Source: Desulfobacteraceae bacterium (GTDB lineage Bacteria > Desulfobacterota > Desulfobacteria > Desulfobacterales > Desulfobacteraceae). From it: 64,000 nt of DNA. This document shows positions 43,719 through 52,200 of the stretch, piece after piece (positions within the stretch are counted from its first letter, which is position 1; every line of letters starts with the position of its first letter). The stretch spans positions 1-64,000 of the forward strand of contig JAAEMK010000744.1 in NCBI GenBank assembly GCA_024225635.1, read 5' to 3'. The translations under genes and the position numbers were made by a program. The notes under the pieces are model-generated. The model saw nothing but the letters and a program-made list of their open reading frames with translations, made no database searches and was not told the origin of the DNA.

Positions 43719-44237
43719 ATGAAAGGGGCTTTGGCGGACAATGTCCGCAAACTTGAGTTTTCAAGGCAGATCAAGGGCGCCGTCGCAGGCAGAATCGTGG
43801 AAACCGACCCAAACGGCAGGGTCCTGGTTGACTTTCCGGGCAACCCCCGGGAACCGGTCCAGGCAAGACTAACCCGCTCAGTCAAAACGCAGCTGCAGGA
43901 GGAAAAGCATATTTTCCCCCTTGAGGTACTGCTTGTGTTTGAAAACAACAATCCAGAACGGCCTGTGATCGTGGATATCCTGTGCTCAGGTCTTGAAGAA
44001 GGGAATTCCAATGCCAATACCCCGGAAGAGATCCGCCTTGACAGGGAAAAACCGGAGGAGGTGGAGGTTGACGGCAGGAAAATCACTTTCACGGCCAAAG
44101 AGGAGATCGTGCTTCGCTGCGGCAAATCAAGCATCACCCTGACAAAAGCCGGCAAGGTGATTATCCGGGGCGCATATCTATTGAATCGCTCCTCAGGGGT
44201 AAACAAGATCAAGGGCGGATCGGTGCAGATAAATTAA
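43719..44237 (+). CDS. DUF6484 T6SS-associated protein
   Basis: DUF6484-type: a beta-barrel domain with GRIVETDPNGRVLVDFPGN that resembles the OB part of VgrG, then LFENNNPERPVIVDIL-like (LLVFENNNPERPVIVDIL), and a C-terminal DUF2345-like helix of strands (KEEIVLRCGKSSITLTKAGK). It is regularly found beside vgrG and DUF2169 and may be a spike accessory or an adaptor. It lies 4 nt after vgrG. Confidence 0.8.
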   Translation: MKGALADNVRKLEFSRQIKGAVAGRIVETDPNGRVLVDFPGNPREPVQARLTRSVKTQLQEEKHIFPLEVLLVFENNNPERPVIVDILCSGLEEGNSNANTPEEIRLDREKPEEVEVDGRKITFTAKEEIVLRCGKSSITLTKAGKVIIRGAYLLNRSSGVNKIKGGSVQIN

Positions 44238-44239
44238 TT

Positions 44240-45340
44240 ATGAGATTAGAACACATAACAGCCATGGAAGCCGGCTATACAATGGGCATGCAGCCGGACG
44301 GCCGTGAACTCCTGGTGGTCTGCGTCAAAGGAACGTTTACGATTCCTGAAAACGGCGGCGAACCCGAGCTTGCCAAAGAGCAGGTGCCGCTATTTGAAGC
44401 AGATGAATTTACCGGCGAACCAGGCCTTTCCGCCCCTTTATATGAAAGCGATTATGCGCCCCGCAAACCGTTTTGCGATGTGCTGCTGAACGGCAGCGCC
44501 CATGCGCCGGACGGCCAGCCCGCCAGAATAGTGCCGGTCTCCCTGCAAGTCGGTCCCATTTCCAAGACATTCAATGTGGTGGGCCACCGGGTCTGGAAAA
44601 ATGGTTTTCTCTCCTTTAAGCCAGGTAAGCCCCTGCCCTTTACACAAATGCCGATTTCCTATGACACGGCATTTGGCGGAGTGGATTCAAACCATGAAAA
44701 CCCCAAAAAACATACCGCCTGGATGCAGAATCCCGTTGGTGTGGGATTCCACACGATTCTCAAATCTGCGTTTGTAAAGGACACTCCCCTGGCCAACACG
44801 GAAGAGAGGGGAAAGCCCGTATTAAAACCCAACGGAAAATACCGGCCCATGTCCTTTGGTCCGGTGGGGCGCGGATGGCAGCCAAGGAGCGCATTGGCCG
44901 GCACCTATGATCAGGACTGGATGGACTATGTTTTTCCGTTTCTGCCGGCTGATTTCAACGATGCCTATTTCCAGGCCGCCCCAAAAGATCAGCAGATGCC
45001 GTATCCCCGGGAGGGCGAAACCGTGGGGCTTCTCAATCTGACCCCTGAAGGACGCACCATTTTCAGGTTGCCGGCAAAAAATATCATGGTGACGTTTTTC
45101 CTGAAAAACGGCGAAGAAAAAGATATTCCGGCAATGCCAGACACCATCATGCTGGAAACGGATAAAAAGATTTTTACGTTAACATGGCGGGCATCGCTTC
45201 CCTTGAAGAAAAATATGTTTGAAGTGGAGCTTGCGCTGATTGCCGAAAGTGAAGAAGAGAAGGAAAAACTGCGTTCAAAAAAAGAGATATCATTTCCTTT
45301 GACCGAAATCGAAGAGGATGAATTACCGGAGGAGGTTTAA
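44240..45340 (+). CDS. DUF2169 T6SS effector adaptor
   Basis: DUF2169 family: LLVVCVKGTFTI near the start, QMPISYDTAFGGVD in the middle and the FGPVGRGWQPRSALAGTYDQDW motif. Members act as chaperone/adaptors that load PAAR-like effectors on VgrG. It is placed between the spike genes and the PAAR-like nuclease gene, so it most likely serves that toxin. It starts 2 nt after DUF6484 and directly abuts the next gene. Confidence 0.88.
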   Translation: MRLEHITAMEAGYTMGMQPDGRELLVVCVKGTFTIPENGGEPELAKEQVPLFEADEFTGEPGLSAPLYESDYAPRKPFCDVLLNGSAHAPDGQPARIVPVSLQVGPISKTFNVVGHRVWKNGFLSFKPGKPLPFTQMPISYDTAFGGVDSNHENPKKHTAWMQNPVGVGFHTILKSAFVKDTPLANTEERGKPVLKPNGKYRPMSFGPVGRGWQPRSALAGTYDQDWMDYVFPFLPADFNDAYFQAAPKDQQMPYPREGETVGLLNLTPEGRTIFRLPAKNIMVTFFLKNGEEKDIPAMPDTIMLETDKKIFTLTWRASLPLKKNMFEVELALIAESEEEKEKLRSKKEISFPLTEIEEDELPEEV

Positions 45341-46375
45341 TTGCAGGGGATTTCGATCTGCGCCACCGGCATGGTGACGGGTGTCGGGCTGACCGCCCCT
45401 TCAAGCTGTGCGGCAATCCGGTGCGGGCTCAATAACGTCCAGGAGACACGCTTCATGGACAGCAGCGGGGAGTGGATCACCGGCAGTCATGCGCCTCTTG
45501 ACCGCCCCTTGCGCGGCAGGGCAAAGCTTGTTCAGCTGGTTGCCCCGGCTATCCGCGAATGCCTGGATACCTTGAAAAATGAAAATCCGGAACAGATACC
45601 GCTGCTGCTTTGTGTTGCAGAGAAAGAGCGGCCAGGCAGATTTGAAGGCCTTGAAGACCGCTTGCTCCATGAGGTGCAGGATCAATTAACCGTCCGTTTC
45701 CATGAAAGTTCAACCGTTATTTCCAAGGGCCGGGTGGCAGGGGTTGTTGCGGTCAAAACGGCCATGGATCTGCTGCACCAAAGGCGATTGCCCTATTGCA
45801 TCGTTGCAGGGGTGGACACCTTTTTGGTTGCAGGCACCCTGGCCGCGTTTGAGGAAAAGGACAGGCTTCTGACCGAAAGCAATTCAGACGGTTTTATTCC
45901 GGGCGAGGCCGGTGCCGCCGTGATGTTATCGCCTGCAAATCAAGGCGCCAATGGAGATATAAAGATCAAAGGGATCGGCCTGGGTCAGGAACCGGCATTT
46001 ATCGATTCCGGGGAACCGTTGCGTGCCCAGGGGCTTGTGGAGGCCATCAGGGAAGCGTCACAAAGTTCCGGCATGACCATCGATGATCTGGATTACCGGA
46101 TTACGGATGCCAATGGCGAGCAATACGGATTCAAGGAGGCGGCCCTGGCCCTGACCCGGACATTGAGAAAGCGAAAAGAAACCTTTGATATCCGGCATCC
46201 GGCCGAATGTGTAGGTGAAGTAGGCGCAGCCATTGTTCCTGTTGCATTGGGGGTGGCCCATGCCGGAGCAAAAAAAGGGTATGCACCGGGCAAAGCCGTT
46301 CTCTGCCATTTTGGAAATAGCCAGGGTGAGCGGGGCGTGATGTTTTTAAGCCATCAAGAAAGCGAGGGTGGATAG
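45341..46375 (+). CDS. Ketosynthase-like protein without catalytic Cys
   Basis: Thiolase-fold protein: ICATGMVTGVGLTAPSSCAAIRCG at the start, the helix after the would-be active site (KGRVAGVVAVKTAMDLL), and the GEAGAAVMLSP block. The TACAAG-like active site reads SKGRVAG, so Arg/Gly replaces the nucleophilic Cys and no condensation can occur. Genes like this occur between DUF2169 and DUF4150 in other T6SS loci, so a structural or chaperone role is inferred. The start is TTG right after the DUF2169 stop, with GGAGG before it. It overlaps the next start by one base (TAGTG). Confidence 0.75.
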   Translation: MQGISICATGMVTGVGLTAPSSCAAIRCGLNNVQETRFMDSSGEWITGSHAPLDRPLRGRAKLVQLVAPAIRECLDTLKNENPEQIPLLLCVAEKERPGRFEGLEDRLLHEVQDQLTVRFHESSTVISKGRVAGVVAVKTAMDLLHQRRLPYCIVAGVDTFLVAGTLAAFEEKDRLLTESNSDGFIPGEAGAAVMLSPANQGANGDIKIKGIGLGQEPAFIDSGEPLRAQGLVEAIREASQSSGMTIDDLDYRITDANGEQYGFKEAALALTRTLRKRKETFDIRHPAECVGEVGAAIVPVALGVAHAGAKKGYAPGKAVLCHFGNSQGERGVMFLSHQESEGG

Positions 46376-47514
46376 TGGGAAATGATGTTTTTGCAAACGG
46401 AAGGGAGATCTCCTGCAAAGCGGCTGACGGGAAGGCTCTTTGTGCATTTCCGGATGTCTGCTTTACGCCGCCCCAAACGGGTGCGACACCGCCCGGAGTA
46501 CCGATTCCCTACCCCAATACCGCCTTTGCAAAGGACAGTGCCAAAGGCAGCAAAAAAGTCAAAATCTCCGGTAAGGAGGTGATGCTGAAGAACAAGTCCT
46601 ATTTCAAAAAAAGTACCGGGGATGAGCCGGGCAGCACACCAAAAAAAGGCGTGATCACAAGTAAGATCACCGGTAAGGTTTACTTTAACAGCTGGTCCAT
46701 GGATGTGAAATTTGAAGGGCAGAATGTTGTAAGGCATCTGGACCTGACCACCCATAATCATGCGTCCTTCCCGGGCAATTCTCCAACCTGGCCATATCTG
46801 GATTCAATGGCGTTTGAAGGGCAAGGCCCGTGCAAAGAGGTTGCCAAAGGTATTAAGGATAATTGCCTGGGCACGGAAAGAAACGAAGCCGGTGAGGAAG
46901 CGGAGCCCCTATTTATCACAGACAAAAAAGGGGAGACAAAACGGAAACCGACCTTGAAAGCCATGTGCAACAACAAGGATTGCAAAAAATCGTTGAAATG
47001 CGTGGTATCCCCCAAGGAACCGAACAATTGTTGCCCTGACGAAAAAGGAAAGCAGCCTACCCCCCACCACATTGTTCCAAAATCCCAGTTCTACGAATCC
47101 GGTTTTGCCGGAAAAAGCAACAAGGCGAAACGGGACAAGGGCGCTTTGCTTTGCGAGGGCAAGAAGAACAAATATTCGCCGAGCAAGGCGCCTTGCATTT
47201 GTGCAGAAGGAAAAAGTCATTCGGAAGGGAAACACGGTGATATCCATGCTGAAACAAATACAAGGACAAGAGAGGCGATGGGTGTTGAAAGTGGAAAGCG
47301 AATTCCCAGTTCCGAACGCTGGGATGTGTCAAAGGCAGAAAGTATTGGAGCGGAAGCCGTGGAAGAGGTAACCCAATGTCCCAAAGGCTGTGTCGAAGAT
47401 CAGGTGCGTAAGGGACATGAAAAAATGGGCATCAAGAAAAATGATAAGATACGGCCCACCACTGCGGGTGGAGAAGAAAAAAACCATGCAAAAATAGGAA
47501 AACCATTTGATTGA
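46375..47514 (+). CDS. PAAR-like DUF4150 protein with HNH-type toxin domain
   Basis: Residues 1-125 are a DUF4150/PAAR-like tip: VFANGREISCKAADGKALC, DVCFTPPQTGATPPGVPIPYPNT and later HNHASFPGNSPTWPYLDS. The remainder is Cys-rich (CNNKDCKKSLKCV) and contains H231-H232 in PHHIVPKSQFY, with later His/Asp (HGDIHAETN) typical of HNH/GHH-type toxin nucleases. It is therefore a spike-tip effector carrying a nuclease warhead. Start is GTG, overlapping the previous stop. The immediate downstream gene is the candidate immunity protein. Confidence 0.85.
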   Translation: MGNDVFANGREISCKAADGKALCAFPDVCFTPPQTGATPPGVPIPYPNTAFAKDSAKGSKKVKISGKEVMLKNKSYFKKSTGDEPGSTPKKGVITSKITGKVYFNSWSMDVKFEGQNVVRHLDLTTHNHASFPGNSPTWPYLDSMAFEGQGPCKEVAKGIKDNCLGTERNEAGEEAEPLFITDKKGETKRKPTLKAMCNNKDCKKSLKCVVSPKEPNNCCPDEKGKQPTPHHIVPKSQFYESGFAGKSNKAKRDKGALLCEGKKNKYSPSKAPCICAEGKSHSEGKHGDIHAETNTRTREAMGVESGKRIPSSERWDVSKAESIGAEAVEEVTQCPKGCVEDQVRKGHEKMGIKKNDKIRPTTAGGEEKNHAKIGKPFD

Positions 47515-47539
47515 TGACGAACAAAGGAGGTAGTAAAGC

Positions 47540-48436
47540 ATGACAACTCATCCCCTGGAGGGTTCATTTATCAGAACCGGCGTCCTTCGATTTGCGAATG
47601 TCGGGTTTATCCTGGCATGTGACCCGCAAAAGGAAGAAGATGGGATTGCACATACAATAATATACACTTGGGATACCGGGACATTTTATGAAGGAGAGGC
47701 CAACTTTGATGCGAATTCCTGCTGTATCATCAAGGAGCCGGAACCGGGCTTTGTGATCACTGCCGGCTCGGGCGGTTATTCCGTACATACGAGGAATGGA
47801 GAGACTAACGGCAACATTTTCCAGAACAGCCATCCAAAACCCGAGGCGCCCAGGTACGGTGATTTTCGGTCTGTATCGGAAATTGGCGGCAAGGCCCATG
47901 CCGTTGGCCTGCGAGGCATGGTCTACCGGCTTGACGTGCTGTCGGACTGGACACGTATCGACCAGGGACTCCCGGGAGATTTCAATATTCAAGCGATTCA
48001 CGGGATGGATGCTTCCGATCTATACGCGGTTGGGCGTAAAGGCGAAATCTGGCACTTTGACGGCAGCAACTGGTCCAAGGAGGATTTGCCAACCAATGTG
48101 AACCTCACAACGGTAAAATGCGTTTCAGATGGGACGGTGTACCTGGGAGGACATGACGGGATACTGATTCGGGGCGGCAGACACAGCTGGGAGCTGGTCG
48201 AGCATGGGGAAACAACAGATGACATATGGGGCCTTGAATGGTTTGGGGATCAATTATACGTATCCACCATGTCCAGCCTCTATCGGCTTGAGGGAGACGA
48301 ACTCAAGCAGGTTGACTTTGATGACGATGAGCCTGACACGACTTACCAGCTGAGTGCCATCGAAGATATCATGTGGTCCATCGGCAGAGAGGACATCATG
48401 GCCTATGACGGAAAAACCTGGACCAGAATAGTATAA
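47540..48436 (+). CDS. Beta-propeller-like protein, candidate immunity to the HNH effector
   Basis: 298 residues with repeated strands resembling propeller blades: AHAVGLRGMVYRLD, DLYAVGRKGEIWHFDGSNWSKE, VYLGGHDGILIRGGRHSWE, and IMWSIGREDIMAYDGKTW. No signal peptide, so cytoplasmic, as an immunity protein to a nuclease should be. It starts 25 nt after the toxin with a very strong AAAGGAGG site. The assignment as immunity rests on position only; other propeller proteins serve as scaffolds. Confidence 0.65.
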   Translation: MTTHPLEGSFIRTGVLRFANVGFILACDPQKEEDGIAHTIIYTWDTGTFYEGEANFDANSCCIIKEPEPGFVITAGSGGYSVHTRNGETNGNIFQNSHPKPEAPRYGDFRSVSEIGGKAHAVGLRGMVYRLDVLSDWTRIDQGLPGDFNIQAIHGMDASDLYAVGRKGEIWHFDGSNWSKEDLPTNVNLTTVKCVSDGTVYLGGHDGILIRGGRHSWELVEHGETTDDIWGLEWFGDQLYVSTMSSLYRLEGDELKQVDFDDDEPDTTYQLSAIEDIMWSIGREDIMAYDGKTWTRIV

Positions 48437-48490
48437 ATGACAGGACAGGTTGGGTAAAATGAGGAATCAAGAACCATATAAAATATCATC

Positions 48491-49741
48491 ATGCCAATAA
48501 TACCTGAAATAATATTCCAGCATGCAGAGGAATCCGCTTTTCTATGGCTCCTGCGCGACCATGGGGTTCATGAGCCCCACTATTCCCTTGCCGACCAGGC
48601 ACACCTTGACGACCGGGTTGAGTCCCATATCGACGGATTGCGCATTGCGGGAGACGAAGGCTGGGAAATCGTAAAGGAAGAGCTTTCATGGGAAGAGCCG
48701 GGTGAACTGTTTACCGCATCCGTGCTTGCCTTTGAAGATGATATTGAACAACGGATACAAACGGTTCTTGAAACGGATATCAAAAACCATGAACTCTCCC
48801 GGGGGCTTATATCAGCCCTTGGCTGGCTTCCTTTTGACCGGATCAGCAGACATGTCCGGCATTTGCTCTCCGGGGACGCCCCGGATCTCCGGCGTATGGG
48901 GCTTGCGGCATCTGCCGTGCACGGGCGTGATCCGGGGCAGCCGCTGGAAGACGCTCTGTCGGATGATGATATTATGCTGAAGGCCCGTGCCTTCAAGGCT
49001 GTGGGAGAGCTTGGCCTGGAACGGCTCCTTCCGGCACTGATTGAGCACTTGAACGACCGGGACGAAAAATGCCGTTTTTTTGCCGCCTGGTCTGCCGGAA
49101 TGTTCAAGGCGCCCTCTTCCCTTCCGGTACTACAAAGCATTGCCGGGCAAGGCGGCCTGTATTCGGAACAATCCTGCCGGATGGCGCTTCGCAGCATGGA
49201 TCTCCATGAAGGCCATGCCTGGCTGGAGGATCTTTCCAGGCAGGAAGAGCTGCAAAAGCTTGCATTGAAAGGTTACGGCGCCCTGGGTGATCCCACGGCA
49301 GTGCCCCTGCTGATCCAGGCGATGGAAAATCCCGACCTTGCCAGGGTTGCGGGAGAGTCCCTTTCAATGATAACCGGAGTGGATATAGCCTACGAAGATC
49401 TTGAGGGTGAATGGCCCCAGGGGTTTGAGGCGGGTCCCGGGGAAACAGCCGGGGACGAGGATGTGGAAATGGATCCGGATGAAGACCTTCCCTGGCCTGA
49501 ACCGGAATTGATGGAACAATGGTGGAGCCAAAAGAAAAACTCATTTCAAACCGGCAAACGCTATTTGCTGGGAAAACCCATATCCGTTGAACAGCTTCAT
49601 CACGTACTTGGAAGCGGATTCCAGAGACAGCGGGCACAGGCCGCAATTGAGCTTGCCATGATCAATCCGGGGCACCCGCTTTTTGAAGTGCGCGCGCCGG
49701 GGGGAAGACAGCAAAGATTACTTGGCCGCCAAGGGGGATGA
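48491..49741 (+). CDS. HEAT-repeat protein (TIGR02270-type), T6SS-linked
   Basis: Opens IIFQHAEESAFLWLLRDHG and shows HEAT-like helical repeats through the middle (LKARAFKAVGELGLERLLPALIEHLNDRDEKCR, each unit shortened here), then an acidic stretch and a C-terminal RRQQRLLG-like end (GGRQQRLLGRQGG). This family occurs in T6SS loci next to DUF2169/DUF4150 genes; its role is unknown, probably a scaffold. Its last codons run into the convergent FHA gene region with a 30-nt gap. Confidence 0.75.
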   Translation: MPIIPEIIFQHAEESAFLWLLRDHGVHEPHYSLADQAHLDDRVESHIDGLRIAGDEGWEIVKEELSWEEPGELFTASVLAFEDDIEQRIQTVLETDIKNHELSRGLISALGWLPFDRISRHVRHLLSGDAPDLRRMGLAASAVHGRDPGQPLEDALSDDDIMLKARAFKAVGELGLERLLPALIEHLNDRDEKCRFFAAWSAGMFKAPSSLPVLQSIAGQGGLYSEQSCRMALRSMDLHEGHAWLEDLSRQEELQKLALKGYGALGDPTAVPLLIQAMENPDLARVAGESLSMITGVDIAYEDLEGEWPQGFEAGPGETAGDEDVEMDPDEDLPWPEPELMEQWWSQKKNSFQTGKRYLLGKPISVEQLHHVLGSGFQRQRAQAAIELAMINPGHPLFEVRAPGGRQQRLLGRQGG

Positions 49742-49771
49742 GGCGACGCTTTCCCGCTTCAATCCTATCAT

Positions 49772-50725
49772 CTATTTGAAGAATCTCTTGAACAGGGAGC
49801 GGGGTTTTTCCGGTTCCGGCTCTTTTTCCGGAGCGCCGGGAGGCTCGATATCCGCCCTGGGCTCGACGATTTCGGCAAGCCGCCCACCGGCAAGGAACCG
49901 GAAGGTCGGCCCCTGGGGCGTCAGGCCAAGCCTGTCTTCCGGATTCAGGGGCGCTGCGGTTTCAATGGGCTGGTTGTTGATTCTCACCTGACTTTTACCC
50001 GTCAAATCCTTGATCCAGTAGCTGTCCCCACTGAAAAAAAACTGGGCGTGGCGAGCAACAAGCATGGGATGGTCCAGTACCACATCACAGTCCGCGCCAC
50101 TGCCAACGGTGATGGGAACCTCCTTAAACGACTGGAGCATGGGACCGTACTGGATCACCAGGGGCGCCATCACGACTTCCACGGCAATGCCTTCAACCCG
50201 GCCCGGCGGCGGGGCCACCGGGGAAGGAGAAACCGGGGGCGGGGCCTGGTCCTGAGGAGGAGGTGGAACAGGAGAAGGGGGCTGGGCTGAAGCCGGTGCC
50301 GAAGGTGACGCCGGAGCCGGAGGTGGAACCGGAACGCCGGCATTTCCTGAAGCAACCCCGGCCGGTTGAGGTGGCATGCCCGCATCAACCGACGGGCTCC
50401 CCTCTTCCATCCGGGTCAGAAAGCTGACCTTGGGCCCGCCTTCGGTGAACATCAGCACATCGCCGTCCTTTAAAAACCCGCGGGAGATCCGCTGCCCGTT
50501 CAGAAAGGTTCCGTTAGTGCTGGTATCAATAATCTCAAAACGGTTTCCTTCCCGTTTGATGCTTGCGTGCCGCCTTGAAATGACAGCAAGCTCCCTTGGA
50601 AAGCTGAGGTGACAGGAAGGATGCCGGCCGATCTCGATGGCAGCATCACTGAACTCCTGGATGGTTCCCATCAGGGGACCGTGGATATGGATAAGCTGAA
50701 CAATAATCCTGGGTACGGTTTTCAT
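49772..50725 (-). CDS. Double FHA-domain protein (Fha/TagH-like reader)
   Basis: N-terminal FHA domain with all ligand-binding hallmarks (EIGRHPSC, VISRRHASI, STNGTFLNG), then a long Pro/Ala/Ser-rich linker (about 118-180), then a second FHA-like domain in which the key positions are lost (VGSGADC, LVARHAQ, LTGKSQ), and an acidic tail. The first domain should bind phosphothreonine; the second probably serves structure. I chose ATG at 50725, overlapping the LysM gene stop by 1 nt (TGATG); an earlier TTG has no support. It is last in a minus-strand operon opposite the kinase/phosphatase pair. Confidence 0.88.
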   Translation of the reverse strand: MKTVPRIIVQLIHIHGPLMGTIQEFSDAAIEIGRHPSCHLSFPRELAVISRRHASIKREGNRFEIIDTSTNGTFLNGQRISRGFLKDGDVLMFTEGGPKVSFLTRMEEGSPSVDAGMPPQPAGVASGNAGVPVPPPAPASPSAPASAQPPSPVPPPPQDQAPPPVSPSPVAPPPGRVEGIAVEVVMAPLVIQYGPMLQSFKEVPITVGSGADCDVVLDHPMLVARHAQFFFSGDSYWIKDLTGKSQVRINNQPIETAAPLNPEDRLGLTPQGPTFRFLAGGRLAEIVEPRADIEPPGAPEKEPEPEKPRSLFKRFFK

Positions 50726-52194
50726 CAATTATCACTTCTCTTAATCTTTTCCAGCCGCTCGTAGAGCATTTGAGCCTTTTTGAGGTTCGGACTCACCTTT
50801 TTGTACTCCGGGTCGATATCCTTTACAAGCTGCCACTCGGCTATCGCCTCCTTGAGCTGCTCCTTGCCGAAGTGGTAAATGCCCATGGTATAATGTTTCT
50901 CTTTATAGGTATCCAGGGATTTATCAATGTACTCCAGACACTTTTCGCAGTCGGGATTGTTTTCCCGGGCCGCTTCGAAACTCTTTGCCGCCTCCAGGAA
51001 TTCCTCCTTGGAATGGTGGATCAGGCCCTGCTGGAAATGGGCCTGGTAAAGGTAGTCCAGAACCTTTGGATTGCCCGGTTCCGCTTTTTTGGCCAGGTCA
51101 AACTCCAGGATGGCATCTTTATACTCCTTTTGGTTAAAGAGATCCATGCCCTGGGCAAGATAGACCTCGGCATCGTCAAAGCTCTCCTGGGGAGGCGCCG
51201 GCGGTTCGAGATCTTCCGGCGCGGCCAGGGCCAGGGGCTCCTCAACAGCTTCGCCTGCCCGGATCCCATCGGCCCGGGGTTCTTCCACCGGGGCCTCGTC
51301 GGGCCGGACCGCCTCAACCGGGGGCTCCTCAACCAGCGGCTCCTCAACCGGGGACTCGTCGACCTTGACTTCCTCAACCGGGGGTTCAGCCGCCTGGATT
51401 TCCTCATCCGGGACCTCCTCCGTGACAGGAGCTACCGGTTCGTCAGGCCCCTCTTCAACAAGCGGTTTGACGCTCTCCACGGGTTCAGGAGTTACTCCGG
51501 GAGATACGGGTTTCTCTTTCACGGGCACGGTCACCCTCTCCGGTTTCACTGCCTTGGCTTTTTTGATGGTGGCAAGGTAGGCGGCATGCCGCTTTTCAAG
51601 CTCGGCAACGGAGGTGCCGTCTGTCTCGGGAATATTGACCTTCTGTCCCACCCTTACCCGGGTTGCGTTCTTCATGGCGTTGAACTTGGCGATCAAGGGA
51701 TATTTCTTATAATCGCCATAGTAGCGAAGGGCCAGCCTGGAGATGCTCTCACCGGGCCGGATGGTGTGAACGATAAACCTCTTCTCCTCAACTACGTCCC
51801 CGGCGCTTAACCGCTTCTTTGCCCCGGCATGGCCCGGCCAGTTCTGGAGGGCGGCCAGGTACTCTTTCCTGGCCATCTCATTTTTTCCCCGTTTGTCCAG
51901 GGCAACTCCTTTTTCATAATGGATCTGTGCCCGTTGCCACAGCAACCGTTCCATCGCTTTGATCTTCCGTTTTGCGATCTCACTCCCTGGTTTTATGGCA
52001 GCGGCAAGCTTGTATTCTTTAAGGGCGCTGGTAATATTGTTTTCCTTTTCAAGGCGTTCGCCCGTGGAGATATGCTGCTGAAAAAGGCTTGTATCCTCAC
52101 GGGTCAGCGTCTTTTGCATTTCGGTGAGGGAGGCGCATCCGGACAGTATAAAGAGAACGAAAAGTAAGAAAACAGCACAACGCGATTTTTTCAT
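50725..52194 (-). CDS. LysM-TPR lipoprotein
   Basis: Lipoprotein signal (LFILSGCASL, Cys19), an N-terminal TPR-like helical part, a LysM domain (VHTIRPGESISRLALRYYG ... VGQKVNIPE), a low-complexity acidic region with tandem PVEEP-type units (about 230-330), then three TPR repeats. LysM binds peptidoglycan; the TPRs bind proteins. As TssL here has no wall-binding domain, this lipoprotein could anchor the T6SS in the wall. AAGGTGA precedes the ATG. It lies 6 nt after the deacetylase stop. Confidence 0.83.
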   Translation of the reverse strand: MKKSRCAVFLLFVLFILSGCASLTEMQKTLTREDTSLFQQHISTGERLEKENNITSALKEYKLAAAIKPGSEIAKRKIKAMERLLWQRAQIHYEKGVALDKRGKNEMARKEYLAALQNWPGHAGAKKRLSAGDVVEEKRFIVHTIRPGESISRLALRYYGDYKKYPLIAKFNAMKNATRVRVGQKVNIPETDGTSVAELEKRHAAYLATIKKAKAVKPERVTVPVKEKPVSPGVTPEPVESVKPLVEEGPDEPVAPVTEEVPDEEIQAAEPPVEEVKVDESPVEEPLVEEPPVEAVRPDEAPVEEPRADGIRAGEAVEEPLALAAPEDLEPPAPPQESFDDAEVYLAQGMDLFNQKEYKDAILEFDLAKKAEPGNPKVLDYLYQAHFQQGLIHHSKEEFLEAAKSFEAARENNPDCEKCLEYIDKSLDTYKEKHYTMGIYHFGKEQLKEAIAEWQLVKDIDPEYKKVSPNLKKAQMLYERLEKIKRSDN

Positions 52195-52200
52195 AACATG

